The position numbers were made by a program, and so were the translations under genes. A DNA stretch of 64,000 nucleotides from Zea mays (Eukaryota > Streptophyta > Magnoliopsida > Poales > Poaceae): assembly GCF_902167145.1 (NCBI RefSeq), contig NC_050098.1, positions 39,178,501 to 39,242,500 of the forward strand, written 5' to 3'. Positions 48,033-57,770 of this stretch are shown here, in pieces (the first letter of the stretch is position 1; the number at the start of each line of letters is the position of its first letter). Below the pieces are notes generated by a model. That model worked only from the letters and a program-made list of their open reading frames with translations. It searched no databases and was not told the DNA's origin.

Positions 48033-48260
48033 GTTTAAATAATCACAGTGCATGTAGAACAAAATATATAAGAAGCACGAACATCTCTAACACATACTGA
48101 AATTTTTGTTTAACATTACCTACCGTACTGATAGTAAGAAGAAAAACAGTGGACAGATGAAAATGGAATCTCACATTGACAAAATGGAGTAACCAAATGC
48201 ATATAAGAAGCACGAGCAGATCTACACACATACTAAATTTTTTTAACACTACCTGGCATA
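48033..48260. repeat. Repeat units matching the Helitron 45111 insertion site
   Basis: CAGTGCATGTAGAACAAAATATATAAGAAGCACGAAC resembles the sequence flanking 45111/47547 joined together. A shorter related unit (ATATAAGAAGCACGAGCAGATC) lies near 48200. These are intron-like parts of the same duplicated unit as the small exons. Confidence 0.85.
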
Positions 48261-48579
48261 TTGATAGTAAGAAGAAAACAAGAGATAGATGAAAATGGAA
48301 TCTTAAATTGCCCTGAGCTCGGTGCAGTTCTTGATCTTTATAGGGATTGGGTCATGCAAGTTGTTCTACAGAGCTCTGAAAAGGGAGGAATGCACATCCA
48401 TGAGTAGGCAGCAACATAAATACAAGCAGAGGCAATTACACAAAAAAGAAAACGACAATGCAGTTGGTAGTAGTAATATAAATATTACTGCCTACACTCT
48501 CTGCATAAATACAAGCAGAGGCTTCATTTCTACTACATTTAATAAAAATGGTGATGAAAACATTCGGTCCTAGGAAGCG

Positions 48580-48920
48580 TTCAAGTCGATCTTACAGTCT
48601 TTGCACCTTGTGCTTGTCTGGCTTCCAGAAGCTAGAAGAAATGATGCCCCCGAGCTCGAGCTGCATGTATGGAGGATTTCTGCACAGAGGAAAACATTAG
48701 GGAAGGGAGACGATCAGGAGCGAAAGCAAACCAACAAAATCTAATGCACGCACCAAGTTTTGCTGGAACGCCACCCAGCCAGCCTGCCCCCCCGCCCGGA
48801 GGAGCCCTATCCTCAGATCAAACTTGTTTGCCTGGACCAAACCGGTCACGGGAGAAAAGTGTGTGCGCCTGGGTGTGCTAGCGACAGGGAGGCATCGTGC
48901 GACACGTCGTCGTCGTCCAT
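48580..48920 (-). pseudogene. Captured gene start and exon in the minus-strand Helitron
   Basis: On minus an ATG at 48920 gives MDDDDVSHDASLSLAHPG before a stop a few codons later, and an exon-like frame near 48585-48670 reads MQLELGGIISSSFWKPDKH. The strand agrees with the Helitron and with the small exons downstream. I cannot name the parent gene. Confidence 0.35.
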
Positions 48921-49069
48921 GTCGACGGATCAGGGCGGGTTCAGCAGCAGGGAGGGTGGGGGAGAGATCCACGAAAAAGTTTCAGTAAACCGCCATCCGA
49001 GAAAGCAAGATGGATCACCATTAGTACAGAGATACCCACCAAAAGTTTCAATAGACAATGAACTATAAT

Positions 49070-50300
49070 ACTTGAAGATGTGGAGCAGTTGCCGCAAGTC
49101 ACCAGGGAAAGTGTCTGGATATTGGCGTGTAGTAGTGTGTGGCTCCAAGCAGAATCTTCGGGGAGGGAGGAAGAGAGGGTTGTACCACATGATAAGTATT
49201 TGCATTAACGTTTTAGATTAATTAATCAAATCCAAAACACATGGATCAACAGGAATCATCCGTACAATTGTAGTTCATACTTGATTCTTGAAGGACCACA
49301 ATACAATATCTTAGAAAGTGTGAAATGGTGCAGTACAAACAATTGGGTAATGTAAACTTGATTGCATCCAAAATCAGAGAAACATTTCATTCACACAGCA
49401 AAGCGAACTATCTATTTCTTACACCAAAGACAACTGCAAATAAAAAACTCGATATCCCAAACATATATTATCGAATATGCACAGAGCCATATAGCAATCG
49501 AAATGTACAAAAGCTAAGACAAATGATACGTTAATAGAGAAACTAACCGAAAGCGAATGGTAAATATAAAGATGTTTTATTTTTGACCTTACAAGAAGGG
49601 GGAAAGAGTAGAAAGTAGAATACCAAATTTGACAATTATAACTTTCTTTTATTTTTTGAGCATCTTTGAATTGGAAAATCTACCATCTTCCTTGTACACA
49701 ACCTGCTCCTCCCTCCAAGGTCTCGCCTTTGTCTCTCTTCATGGCAAGAGTTTGCAGAGGAGCAAGACTGGTGCAGGCAGTGAGGGACATTAAGATGACG
49801 TTGGAGGAGGAGCTTGTGAACTCTAAATTGCATAGAAATGCTCCCTCTGAGCTCTACAAAGTCCATGCTAAACAATAGTGGAAGTTGTCTTAATTATTGG
49901 TGTGAGAGTTGGTGTATAACTATGGAAATTTAACAATGCCTTTATGATCGATTCTTGGTGTGTGAAGGATGTGTTGTTTGACCTCTTACAGACTTTATCA
50001 TGACATGAGGATCCATGGATATATTATGAAGGAGGTGTTCCAAGCTTTCTGTCGTGTCCATGGATAACTATCCGTCCAAATCCTAGAAACGTGGTCCGTG
50101 CTTGTAACCTGTTTTGTTCTGGTGCTTCCATACGCTGTACTATCCACATGAGCCCTCTTTTGGATGGGGTGGAATTTAGTTCAATTACCATCATAACTAA
50201 AATCCAACCTAATCAACTCCAACACAAGTAGATTGCATTCAAACAATTAGGAGGGATTTGGGTAGGACGGAGTGTAACTAAGCTCTAATCAGGATTCGAG
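49070..50300. other. Helitron body without recognised gene
   Basis: Mostly AT-rich. A 70-codon plus frame at 49666-49878 has helix-like content (KMTLEEELVNSKLHR) but no known domain. Confidence 0.45.
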
Positions 50301-50481
50301 CTTACAAACTGAGAGGATGGTCAGAGTACCTTTGACCTTCTGATCTTGAGTAGAGCGTACATAAGAATCGATGTGATAGATATCTGCTTGCCGTCCACTA
50401 CAACATGTTGATGTCGAACTCTTTGACGCGCTTCTTCATGATCTGCGACAACACGCAGGGGATGGATGCGACCGGGAGTCC

Positions 50482-50720
50482 ATGGGGGTTCCGAGGCGCG
50501 CGCGGAGGGAGACGATTTCGTCCTCAGTAGAGGTGACGCAGGCCATGAGGCTATCTCGTCCCCGGCAGTGGCGACACACGACTGATGGACGGGGACTAGA
50601 GTCCACGGGTTTCGAGGCGCGCACGGAGGGAGGAAATCCTGCCCTCGACAGTGGCGGCGCGGGCCAAGAGGCGATCTCGTCCCCGGCAAAGGCGGCGATT
50701 CTCGCCATATGCCCAGGCAG
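50482..50720. repeat. ~117-bp tandem repeat
   Basis: GAGGCGCGC(G/A)CGGAGGGAG through ATCTCGTCCCCGGCA occurs at about 50492-50571 and 50609-50688. Confidence 0.8.
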
Positions 50721-50764
50721 TGCAGCAGTACCGCGGAGGAGGGGGGCAGTCACCTGGCACCATG

Positions 50765-50900
50765 CTATCCTAGTGGTTCGCCACCACCCCATCGCGCCCC
50801 GGCCATGATGGACTGTCCCGCTAGGATGAACACCATCTTGTTGGAAGGCTTGCTCGGCTCCGGTGCGGCGGTGGTGGCGCTTGCAGAGGCAAAGGGATCA
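50765..50900 (-). pseudogene. Captured start of a SASA-type carbohydrate esterase gene
   Basis: On minus the frame reads SNKMVFILAGQSIMAGARWG at 50786-50845. The block matches the FILAGQSNMAG motif of plant sialate O-acetylesterase-like (SGNH) proteins, which contains the catalytic Ser; the Asn is Ile here. The frame stops at 50765, so only the N-terminal part is present. It has the same orientation as the host Helitron. Confidence 0.7.
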
Positions 50901-51439
50901 TTCTCCTTCAGACAAGGCAGCTCTAGCCTCCGGAGTCGGGTGGGCAGAATTGGTGGAAGCGAAGAGCAAAAAAGGGAAGGAACCGGCGACGGCGGAGCGT
51001 ATGGCGAGGAAACCCTAGACGTAGAGGCGGCAGCGACAGGCGTTGGAGATACGCGACTAGTTGGATTTTGGTGGAGGCGTCTGTTGTTGGGGCCCATCCG
51101 ATGATGGCGACGCAGATGGGAGGAGGGTGGGGCAGAGGAGAGGGAGGCGTTCGCGCCCGTCGCGGAGAGGATGGAAGGGACACGGATGGGGCGGAGGAGA
51201 GGGAGGCATCAGTCGCGGAGAGGATCTCGGAGTGGAAGGCGTCAGTCGCGGAGAGGAGAGGGAGGCGTCAGCCGTTGGCAGAACCGTACACCACATTAGT
51301 TATGGACGCCTACAGTAGTCTCTTAAGGAACAGTAGAGATATGGCATTTATCTGAGTTATATGCCTGTTTTATTCGAAATTAAAATATTTAATTTATTTA
51401 AATATGTTGGAAGCATGTCACTTATTTCTCTAAGTCTAC

Positions 51440-51795
51440 AACAATAATACCATGATTTTACCACCCCGTTTGGATTATTGGAATTAAATTCCATTCTAAT
51501 AATAGTAATTTAGGCATATATCAATTAAGCTAATTCGGTTTTATACAAAAAATATTTGTATACTATTATTAGTAAGATGTCGGAGATATTTATGTGCTAT
51601 ATTTTTACTATAGATGAGTGAGACGAAGAGTGTCACGTAAGTTACGGATTAAAAACAAACTTTACTAATGCATAAATTTATTTCTCATCCTCCACACCAT
51701 AAATTTAGGATAAGCTTATATATGAACTCTGAAAAGTGGTGGAATATCAAATTTCAAACTAAATAAGTTAAACGAAGGGATCTAAACAACCCGTT
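51440..51795. mobile_element. MITE-like AT-rich repeat
   Basis: Starts near CCCCGTTTGGATTATTGGAA and ends near GATCTAAACAACCCG, giving imperfect inverted ends. A related copy lies at 60799-61151 in intron 8 of the PQ-loop gene (both have GGAATT.AATTCCATTCTAATAAT and GGATAAGCTTATATATGAAC-like inner parts). No coding capacity. Superfamily not assigned. Confidence 0.65.
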
Positions 51796-51858
51796 ACTCT
51801 AAAAGTATACCTTTCTTCCCCCTTTCCCCGCAGAGGCGCCGCAGATCTGTGAGTCGTG

Positions 51859-51867
51859 ACGTGCGTG
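51859..51867. other. MULE target-site duplication, left
   Basis: ACGTGCGTG, repeated exactly at 56333-56341. Nine bases is the Mutator-type length. Confidence 0.95.
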
Positions 51868-52080
51868 CCGAATTTTTTGTATTTTAGCCCCTAAACCGAA
51901 GTAAATTTACGTTTAGACCTAAAAAAATTTTAAATGCAGTTTTGGACCCTTTGCTCGGCGCCATAGGCCGTGGCGCCGAGCTAACACAGCTCGGCGCCAC
52001 AGACTATGGCGCCGAGCTTCGTGACGTGGCTGCCCGCGTGGCACACCTAGCTCGGCGCCACAGATCTTGGCGCCGAGCTA
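51868..52080. repeat. Left TIR of the MULE with three palindromes
   Basis: Three hairpin-forming palindromes GCTCGGCGCCA..TGGCGCCGAGC sit at 51953-51981, 51988-52018 and 52049-52079. The outer ~150 bp match the right TIR. Confidence 0.93.
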
Positions 52081-52144
52081 GGAAACTTAACCGAAACGCC
52101 TTTCCTCTTCCTTTCTTCTCTGTTTCGCTTGCGGCTTCATTTTC

Positions 52145-52385
52145 CTAAGCCCGCCGCCGCTCATACCGCCGCCGCCGCCGAGTTCGCCGCCAGCCCGCCG
52201 CCGCCAGCCCGCCGCCGCCGAGCTCGCCGCCCGCCCGCAGCCCGCCGAGCGCGCCCGGCGAGCGCGCCGCCCGCCCGCAGCCCGCCGAGCTCGCCGCCGA
52301 GCTCGCCGCTCGCCCGGCGCCCGCCTCTCCCGCCGAGCTCGCTCGACTCCGGCCGCCGCCTGCCGCTCTCCCTCCGGCCTTCCAG
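52145..52385. repeat. Low-complexity GCC/GCCCGCC stretch (5' leader of the MULE gene)
   Basis: CGCCGCCGCC and GAGCTCGCCGCCCGCCCG repeats. It creates long frames on both strands that I do not call. An intron donor AAG|GTAATA follows at about 52393; 52393-53061 holds two likely leader introns and no coding sequence. Confidence 0.8.
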
Positions 52386-53061
52386 CTCACAAGGTAATAA
52401 TTTTTTATAATTATTACTTAATATTTTTGTATTTAGTTGGTATTACCTAGTTATTTAGTGTTTAGTTGTTCGTTAGTGGTTAGTTAGTATTTAGCTTTTA
52501 GCATTTTAGGGTTTAGTGTTTAGGGTTAGTGGTTACATTAGTGTTTAGCATTTAGTTAGTATTTATTTAGTTTAGTATTTAGTATACTAGCTAGCCATTT
52601 ACTTGTAAATTGTTTAGTAAATTGTTAGCTCTTGTTCGTGTTTAGTAAATTGTTAGCATATTGTTAGTGTTTAGTAAATTCTTAGTGATTATATAGTTAC
52701 CATTTTGTTTAGCGCATTGGTATTACATGTTTTCTGTGTTGGCAACCATCGTGTTGTCGTTTATTCGCAGGTTCTATAAACATCACTTTACAGGGGAGGT
52801 GCTGCCAAATTTTTTACTGACAATAAGTTTTTTTGTACGTAGGTGTTCGTCCGACTTGACCTTCTCCACCGTTAGCTGAAGTCGTACGCGTTCTCAGGTA
52901 TACATAGTTTTCGTACATTATTTATAGATTATGTAATTTCGTTTGATGTGTTTATTTAATATTTATTGTATAGTTATTAGTTAATATATATTTATTACTT
53001 AGTAAGTTAGTAGGCTTAAGTATGTAGCCATTATTGAGTTAGTAATCCATTTTTGAAATAG

Positions 53062-54929
53062 ATGGACAGCCTAGTAACACTATACCATGGAGGAAGGGTG
53101 GAGATAGATGCTTATGGGAGTGTTACTTTTGATGGTATGAAGATCGTGACCATGTTGTTCGTTGAAAGACCAACTTTTGACCAGCTTTTGGCTCGAGCTT
53201 GTGAGGAGATTAGTTGCGACATAAACGACCCTAGAATATCAATTCAGGGTTTGTTGTCCCATATTACATATGGAACAGTTGTCCGACGGTTGATCTCCAT
53301 TACCTCAGAAGATGATTGGGTGATATATTTAAGAATTGTGAAGACGATGGTTCCACCATGTTTGGATGTGGTTGTTCAAAAGTTACCTGTTAGTCATTGC
53401 GGAGGTCCAGTCGGGTTGTCTCCACAAATGCCAAATGCATCTCGTATTGAAGCTCCTTTGGTAGAGCTTCATGAAGAAGTCGTTGTTGTGCCCGATGCTC
53501 AATCGGGTCCGCACGAGTATGGGATTTCTCGTCCTATTCCCGGCGTTTGTGGGGCTTCTAATGCGGTGGTACCCCCCAAGAGATCCCATTGACCCAGGAT
53601 CCAGTTGACGATCATCCTAGTAAGTGTCTTCGACACATTGTTCGTATCCATCATTATTTCGTTTGATTAGACTTTTTAATGTGGTTTTTCTTGCTCCGAC
53701 CCGATGCAGGATCTCCACATATCAATAATGCTGATGTTCAGATTGATGTGCCTGTGTCATATAATATGGACAACATATGCAGGGCATCCAATAGTGTTGA
53801 TGTTCAGATTGAGGATGAGGAGGAGCCATATGAGGCTGCACGGGCCGTAGATTCTGATGATGACCGTCCGGTTCAAGAAATGACCGAGCAAGAAATTGAA
53901 CTCATAAGACGTTTGTGTCCGGAGCGAGACCCTGCAGTACATGAATTTAGCAGTTTAAGTCATTCCACCCGTGCGTATGCTGAAGGACGTGACGATGAAC
54001 TGCTAGAGGCTCCGGATAACGCCGACAGCATTGAGATTAAGGTTGGCTTACTTTTCAAGGATCTGCCTACACTGAGACGATGGCTACAGGAATATTCTGT
54101 GAACCGGAAGAGGCCGTTCAAGGTGAGACATTCGTATGCACAACGTCGTTACACTGTTGTGTGCGAGGTGCCAGAATGTAATTGGAGGGTATGTGCCCGA
54201 AGGCAGAAGGACACCGGAAAGTTTAAGATCACCAAAATTGTAGGTCCACACACTTGTGCCCAGACAGAGCTGAGCTCTAAGCATCGTCAGTTGACATCTA
54301 CCCTGATTGCGAAAAGGATATTGGGGATATTGAAGGGTCAGCCAAACTTGAAGGTGAAGTCAATTATGACCATGACTTCGGAGCTGTTTGGTTACAGGAT
54401 CAAATATGGGAAAGCATGGAGGGCAAAGCAGCGAGCATGGAAGATGATATACGGGGATTGGGAGGAGGGTTACGAGAAGTTACCAGCATTGTTCAATGCA
54501 ATGAAAGCAAAAAACCCAGGCATGCATTACGAGTACATCCCCAAACCTAATGAATGGAGGAACGGCAAAGAGATATTTTATCGTGCTTTCTGGTGTTTCT
54601 CGCAGTGCGTAGAGGCCTTCAGGCATTGTCGTCCCGTGCTCTCTATTGATGGTACTTTTCTTCTTGGGAAGTATAAGGGCACATTGTTGGTTGCCATATC
54701 ATGCGACGCAGACAACTCACTGGTTCCTTTGGCATTTGCTTTGGTGGAGAGGGAGAACAGAGATAGTTGGTCTTGGTTCTTGCGGCTTGTACGCATCCAT
54801 GTCGTAGGCCCTGGACGCGAGGTTGGTGTCATATCTGACAGACACCAAGGTATTCTTAATGCAGTGCAAGAGCAGATTACTGGCTACGCACCCATGCACC
54901 ACAGATGGTGCACTCGACATCTAGCAGAA
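53062..54929 (+). pseudogene. mudrA-like MULE transposase, truncated
   Basis: Exon 1 (53062-53619) starts MDSLVTLYHGGRVEIDAYGS, an N-terminal PB1-like region common in this MULE group. Near the C-run at 53572-53577 one base seems lost, so the frame stops early at 53592. Exon 2 begins at 53710 after a 90-bp GT-AG intron. It has an acidic linker, a MuDR-type zinc/DNA-binding domain (YTVVCEVPECNWRVCARRQ, GPHTCAQTELSSKHRQLTS, about 54150-54300), and the MULE transposase domain with catalytic Asp in SIDGTFLLGKYKG (about 54645) and ISDRHQGIL (about 54832). After HRWCTRHLAE (54929) homology ends, so the third acidic residue and the C-terminal SWIM zinc finger are missing. Downstream residues to 55013 are antisense-gene DNA. 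Confidence 0.92.
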
Positions 54930-54942
54930 AAAAAATACCAAC

Positions 54943-56060
54943 CTCATCGTAATCGACCATATGTCCACAAAAATATCCAACACCAAGCTCCGAAGGAACT
55001 AATCCATACTTAGCTTCAATACCGCATTTGCAGAGTACTGGATCAAATTTGACCTCTTCTGCCGCCCACCCCATGTATCTCTTTTCCTTTACCTCTGGCT
55101 CTGGCCAATGGGACAAAGGACCATACAACCACTCTCTGAAACGACACTTACGCCACCCGTATGGCTGCAGGAGAAAAAATTAGTAATTTATTGTAAATAA
55201 AAACTAGTTCATATATTTAGCGTATCAATGGGCTCACATAATCAATGTTCGGACAACAGAACTGCTTGTCATAGTCTTCGTCGATGACAGCACGGTCTCC
55301 ACAATCGCATCGAGGCGGTGAGTCCATCCGTCTTTCTGTTGCTACCTCCTTCTCTGCATCCGTCATTGGTGGAGGATTCGGGGGAGGAGGTACCCAACGC
55401 TTAAAACGCTCATGACTTGTCTTTCCACTCAACCAATTAACGAAAAGAAGATATCGAGGGTCAAATTTATCAGGACCATCGATCCACTGGAAAAAGAAAC
55501 ACTTCTGATGTCCCTAAAATAATGGAAAGATGCACTATTACATATCTACAAAAAAATGAATGCGAACAAAGTTAAGTGACAAGTCATAAGCTACGTACGT
55601 CCAAAGTGCCACAAAGGTAGTAGCAGCGAGCAGCCGTGTCTGGATGTTGTGATTGATGTACCCAAGCCAGTCTGCCACAGTCACAGTTAGGCACGGGGAG
55701 TTCAGGAGGAACAGGAGCATCCTTACTAGATACGTCCGGATATAAATCTCGAGAACGACCTCTCTTCTGCCACAACGCCTCTCGGTACATGTCTTTCATC
55801 TAATAAACGATTATAATTATCACTTGTACCTATTATGCTTTATAATAAGTCTACACAAACGAATACCTATTATAATATTCGAAATAATAATATAATAGGT
55901 GTATACAAATTATTTAACTAACAACCCAATATACAAAACGAATCAGTTGGAAATCATACCTTGGCCTACGAAGTGAACCAACTCAAATCTTTGAATCCAG
56001 CAATTTTTGACGAAGTTTGGAAATGGGATGAAATGAGCTGCTCTCGGCCAGCCGCGCGGG
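54943..56060 (-). pseudogene. Antisense MULE gene encoding repeated GRF-type zinc fingers, 3' truncated
   Basis: Minus-strand exons with GT-AG borders and matching phase: about 56050-55962, 55799-55599, 55513-55238, 55164-54943. The protein has module 1 CDCGRLAWVHQSQHPDTAAR-type with RCYYLCGTLD joined by splicing to GHQKCFFFQWIDGP, module 2 RCDCGDRAVIDEDYDKQFCC joined to WRKCRFREWLYGP, and module 3 LCKCGIEAKYG..GYFCGHM, cut by the deletion. The pattern CxCG, about 20 residues, then C, then CxFFxWxD fits zf-GRF fingers, which bind single-stranded nucleic acid in known proteins. A TAG at 55966-55968 stands where Gln is likely. It occupies the mudrB position of MuDR but mudrB has no known relatives, so this is only an analogy. 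Confidence 0.7.
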
Positions 56061-56332
56061 CGTTTTTATAGGCATTCGTAGCTCGGCGCCAAGATCTGTG
56101 GCGCCGAGCTACGAGGCCGCGCCGCCGCCACGTCAGAGCCAGGTAAGCCCTGGACGCAACTAGCCGTTGCGGCCACGTCACAGCTCGGCGCCATAGGCTG
56201 TGGCGCCGAGCTGTGTTAGCTCGGCGCCACGGCCTATGGCGCCGAGCAAAGGGTCCAAAACTGCATTTAAAATTTTTTTAGGTCTAAACGTGAATTTACT
56301 TCGGTTTAGGGGCTAAAATACAAAAAATTCGG
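56041..56332. repeat. Right TIR of the MULE with three palindromes
   Basis: Mirror image of the left TIR; CTCGGCGCCA..TGGCGCCGAG palindromes at about 56081-56113, 56182-56211 and 56218-56248. Confidence 0.93.
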
Positions 56333-56627
56333 ACGTGCGTGCAGCGTGCCTGTGCCACTGCCACTGCCACTGCCACGTCCACACCCAGAAACGCGTCGAC
56401 GCCCGGCCGGAGGTTACGTGCCACATACGTGGCGCAGCCGCGCAGCGCGAGCCATCTGCGGCAGGACCGCAGGAGTCCGAGCCTGTCCCACGAGGCGAGG
56501 TCTAACGGGCGGGGCCCCGGCCAGGGTAATACCGCAGCGGTGACCAGTAGCGGGCAGCCACGCGGCGCAGCGCAACCCCCCCCGAAAGAGAAGGGCCTCT
56601 CGAGGGAAGGGCAAGAGCGGCGGCTGG

Positions 56628-56636
56628 TAAATAAAG
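56628..56636 (+). promoter_or_regulatory. Possible TATA box of the PQ-loop gene
   Basis: TAAATAAAG lies in GC-rich DNA about 300 bp right of the MULE end. A transcription start near 56660-56700 would fit the CT-rich leader that follows. 56342-57770 otherwise holds promoter and leader with at least one intron; no other gene is seen. Confidence 0.45.
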
Positions 56637-57770
56637 ATCGCGTCGACGCCTCTTCCCCTCCCCCAGACCTCCCCGTCTAGGCTTCGATTCCGCCCTCCTC
56701 GAACCCGCCTTCCTTCCCGTCGTTTTCTCCCCAGCTCCATCGTCCTCGGGCTCCGGAGAAGGAAGAGCCGCTCTGGCACCAGGTCTTCGAACCTCCCCTG
56801 CCCTGCCCCGCCTCGTCTCCCCCTGTCCCCGTCTCGGTACGTGGTACCAGCCTCCTCGTCCCTGTTCCTACTCCCGCTTGCCAAATTCTCGTCTGTTGCT
56901 TTGCTTCGTCCCGCCGGCGAGATTGGTTTTGTCGGTGCTGCCGGGACCGGGAGTGTGCCTGCGCGTTCGGTTTTACCGCATTGGGGAGATTTTCGGGACG
57001 TGTTCTTCTTGGCGATGACGCTCTGACAGGTTAAGCCTGCCCGGGTTGGTGCGCTCAGTTTGAATTATCCTTCTTTTTTTTCTTTCGTTTATTTTTTTTA
57101 TTTACAGGAAGGACGATGACGCTAGGCCGTCCCGTACGGTTTGTTCAAACCACCTCGAATCTGAAAAATTTGCTATTTTGCCACTCTCAATTTTGGTTGT
57201 CTGTTATTATCCTCGAATCTGGGGCTGGGACCAGTGGCGTTGATACATATTTTTGAAAAAAAAGAGAGGCAACCTCACCACTTTTCATGTTCCAACAAAT
57301 CTACTAGTATCAGTTAATCCGTGTCGATCCTTCGTTGCCAGAGTCGATTCGGAGGCGTTGATACATAGGCTGCAGTCGATTCGGAGGCGTTGATACATAG
57401 GCTGCAGTTTGGAGGATTTGAATTCAAAATGTGTCAGTTGTTGGTGCATCCTTTCAGACACTAGTCCTCCTACCCCTGATGGGGAACTGAGGACCACGTG
57501 AGAGATTCGTGCCCGTCCGTATATTCTGTTTTGACCCCATTTGTTATTTAGCTTAGTTGAGCACGCCAGTTGATAATTTATGCTTCACTTTTCTGAAAGG
57601 TTGAATTGAAGCAGTTTGTTCCATTGTTGGTTCCATCTTTTTGTGTTGAATAGAGAAATAAAAAAAAAAGATACGTAATGCAAATTTGACTCTAGCTGTT
57701 TCCTGTACAGAGAGCAGCATGATAATGCTTAATAAAGATACGCAATTTGTGCCTCAGGTCTGTTGCAGGT

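Larger units (their letters stand above)
40642..51339 (-). mobile_element. Minus-strand Helitron with captured gene fragments, host of two younger Helitrons
   Basis: Read on minus, it starts TCTCTACTGTTCCTTAAGAG at 51339 after an A, and ends CCGTAGCAACGCACGGG..CCTAG at 40642 before a T. The end has a short hairpin (CCGT-A-GC AAC GC-ACGG) and CTAG, as in maize Helitrons. The first 50 bases match the start of the plus-strand Helitron at 40957, including TGTAGGCGTCCATA, so they share a family. Excluding the nested Helitrons it is about 5.2 kb. No Rep/helicase gene is seen, so it is non-autonomous. It holds fragments on the minus strand: a SASA esterase start, an acidic protein start and duplicated small exons. 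Confidence 0.85.
51868..56332 (+). mobile_element. Mutator-like element (MULE) with TIRs, transposase and antisense GRF gene
   Basis: Ends are CCGAATTTTTTGTATTTTAG and its inverse, near-perfect inverted repeats of about 150 bp or more. The 9-bp target duplication ACGTGCGTG flanks it. It contains a mudrA-like transposase gene on plus (53062-54929, truncated) and a converging minus-strand gene for GRF-type zinc fingers (54943 to about 56050). They meet at about 54930, where both are cut, so an internal deletion removed the ends of both genes. The two-gene convergent plan recalls MuDR. It ends about 300 bp upstream of the PQ-loop gene's likely promoter. Confidence 0.95.

Noticed and set aside
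48669..49068. Plus-strand frames in the host Helitron
   Set aside because: The minus strand has the acidic start and exon-like pieces; plus frames look like shadows.
52145..52390. Ala/Gly-rich frames on both strands
   Set aside because: Low-complexity GCC repeat in the MULE leader.
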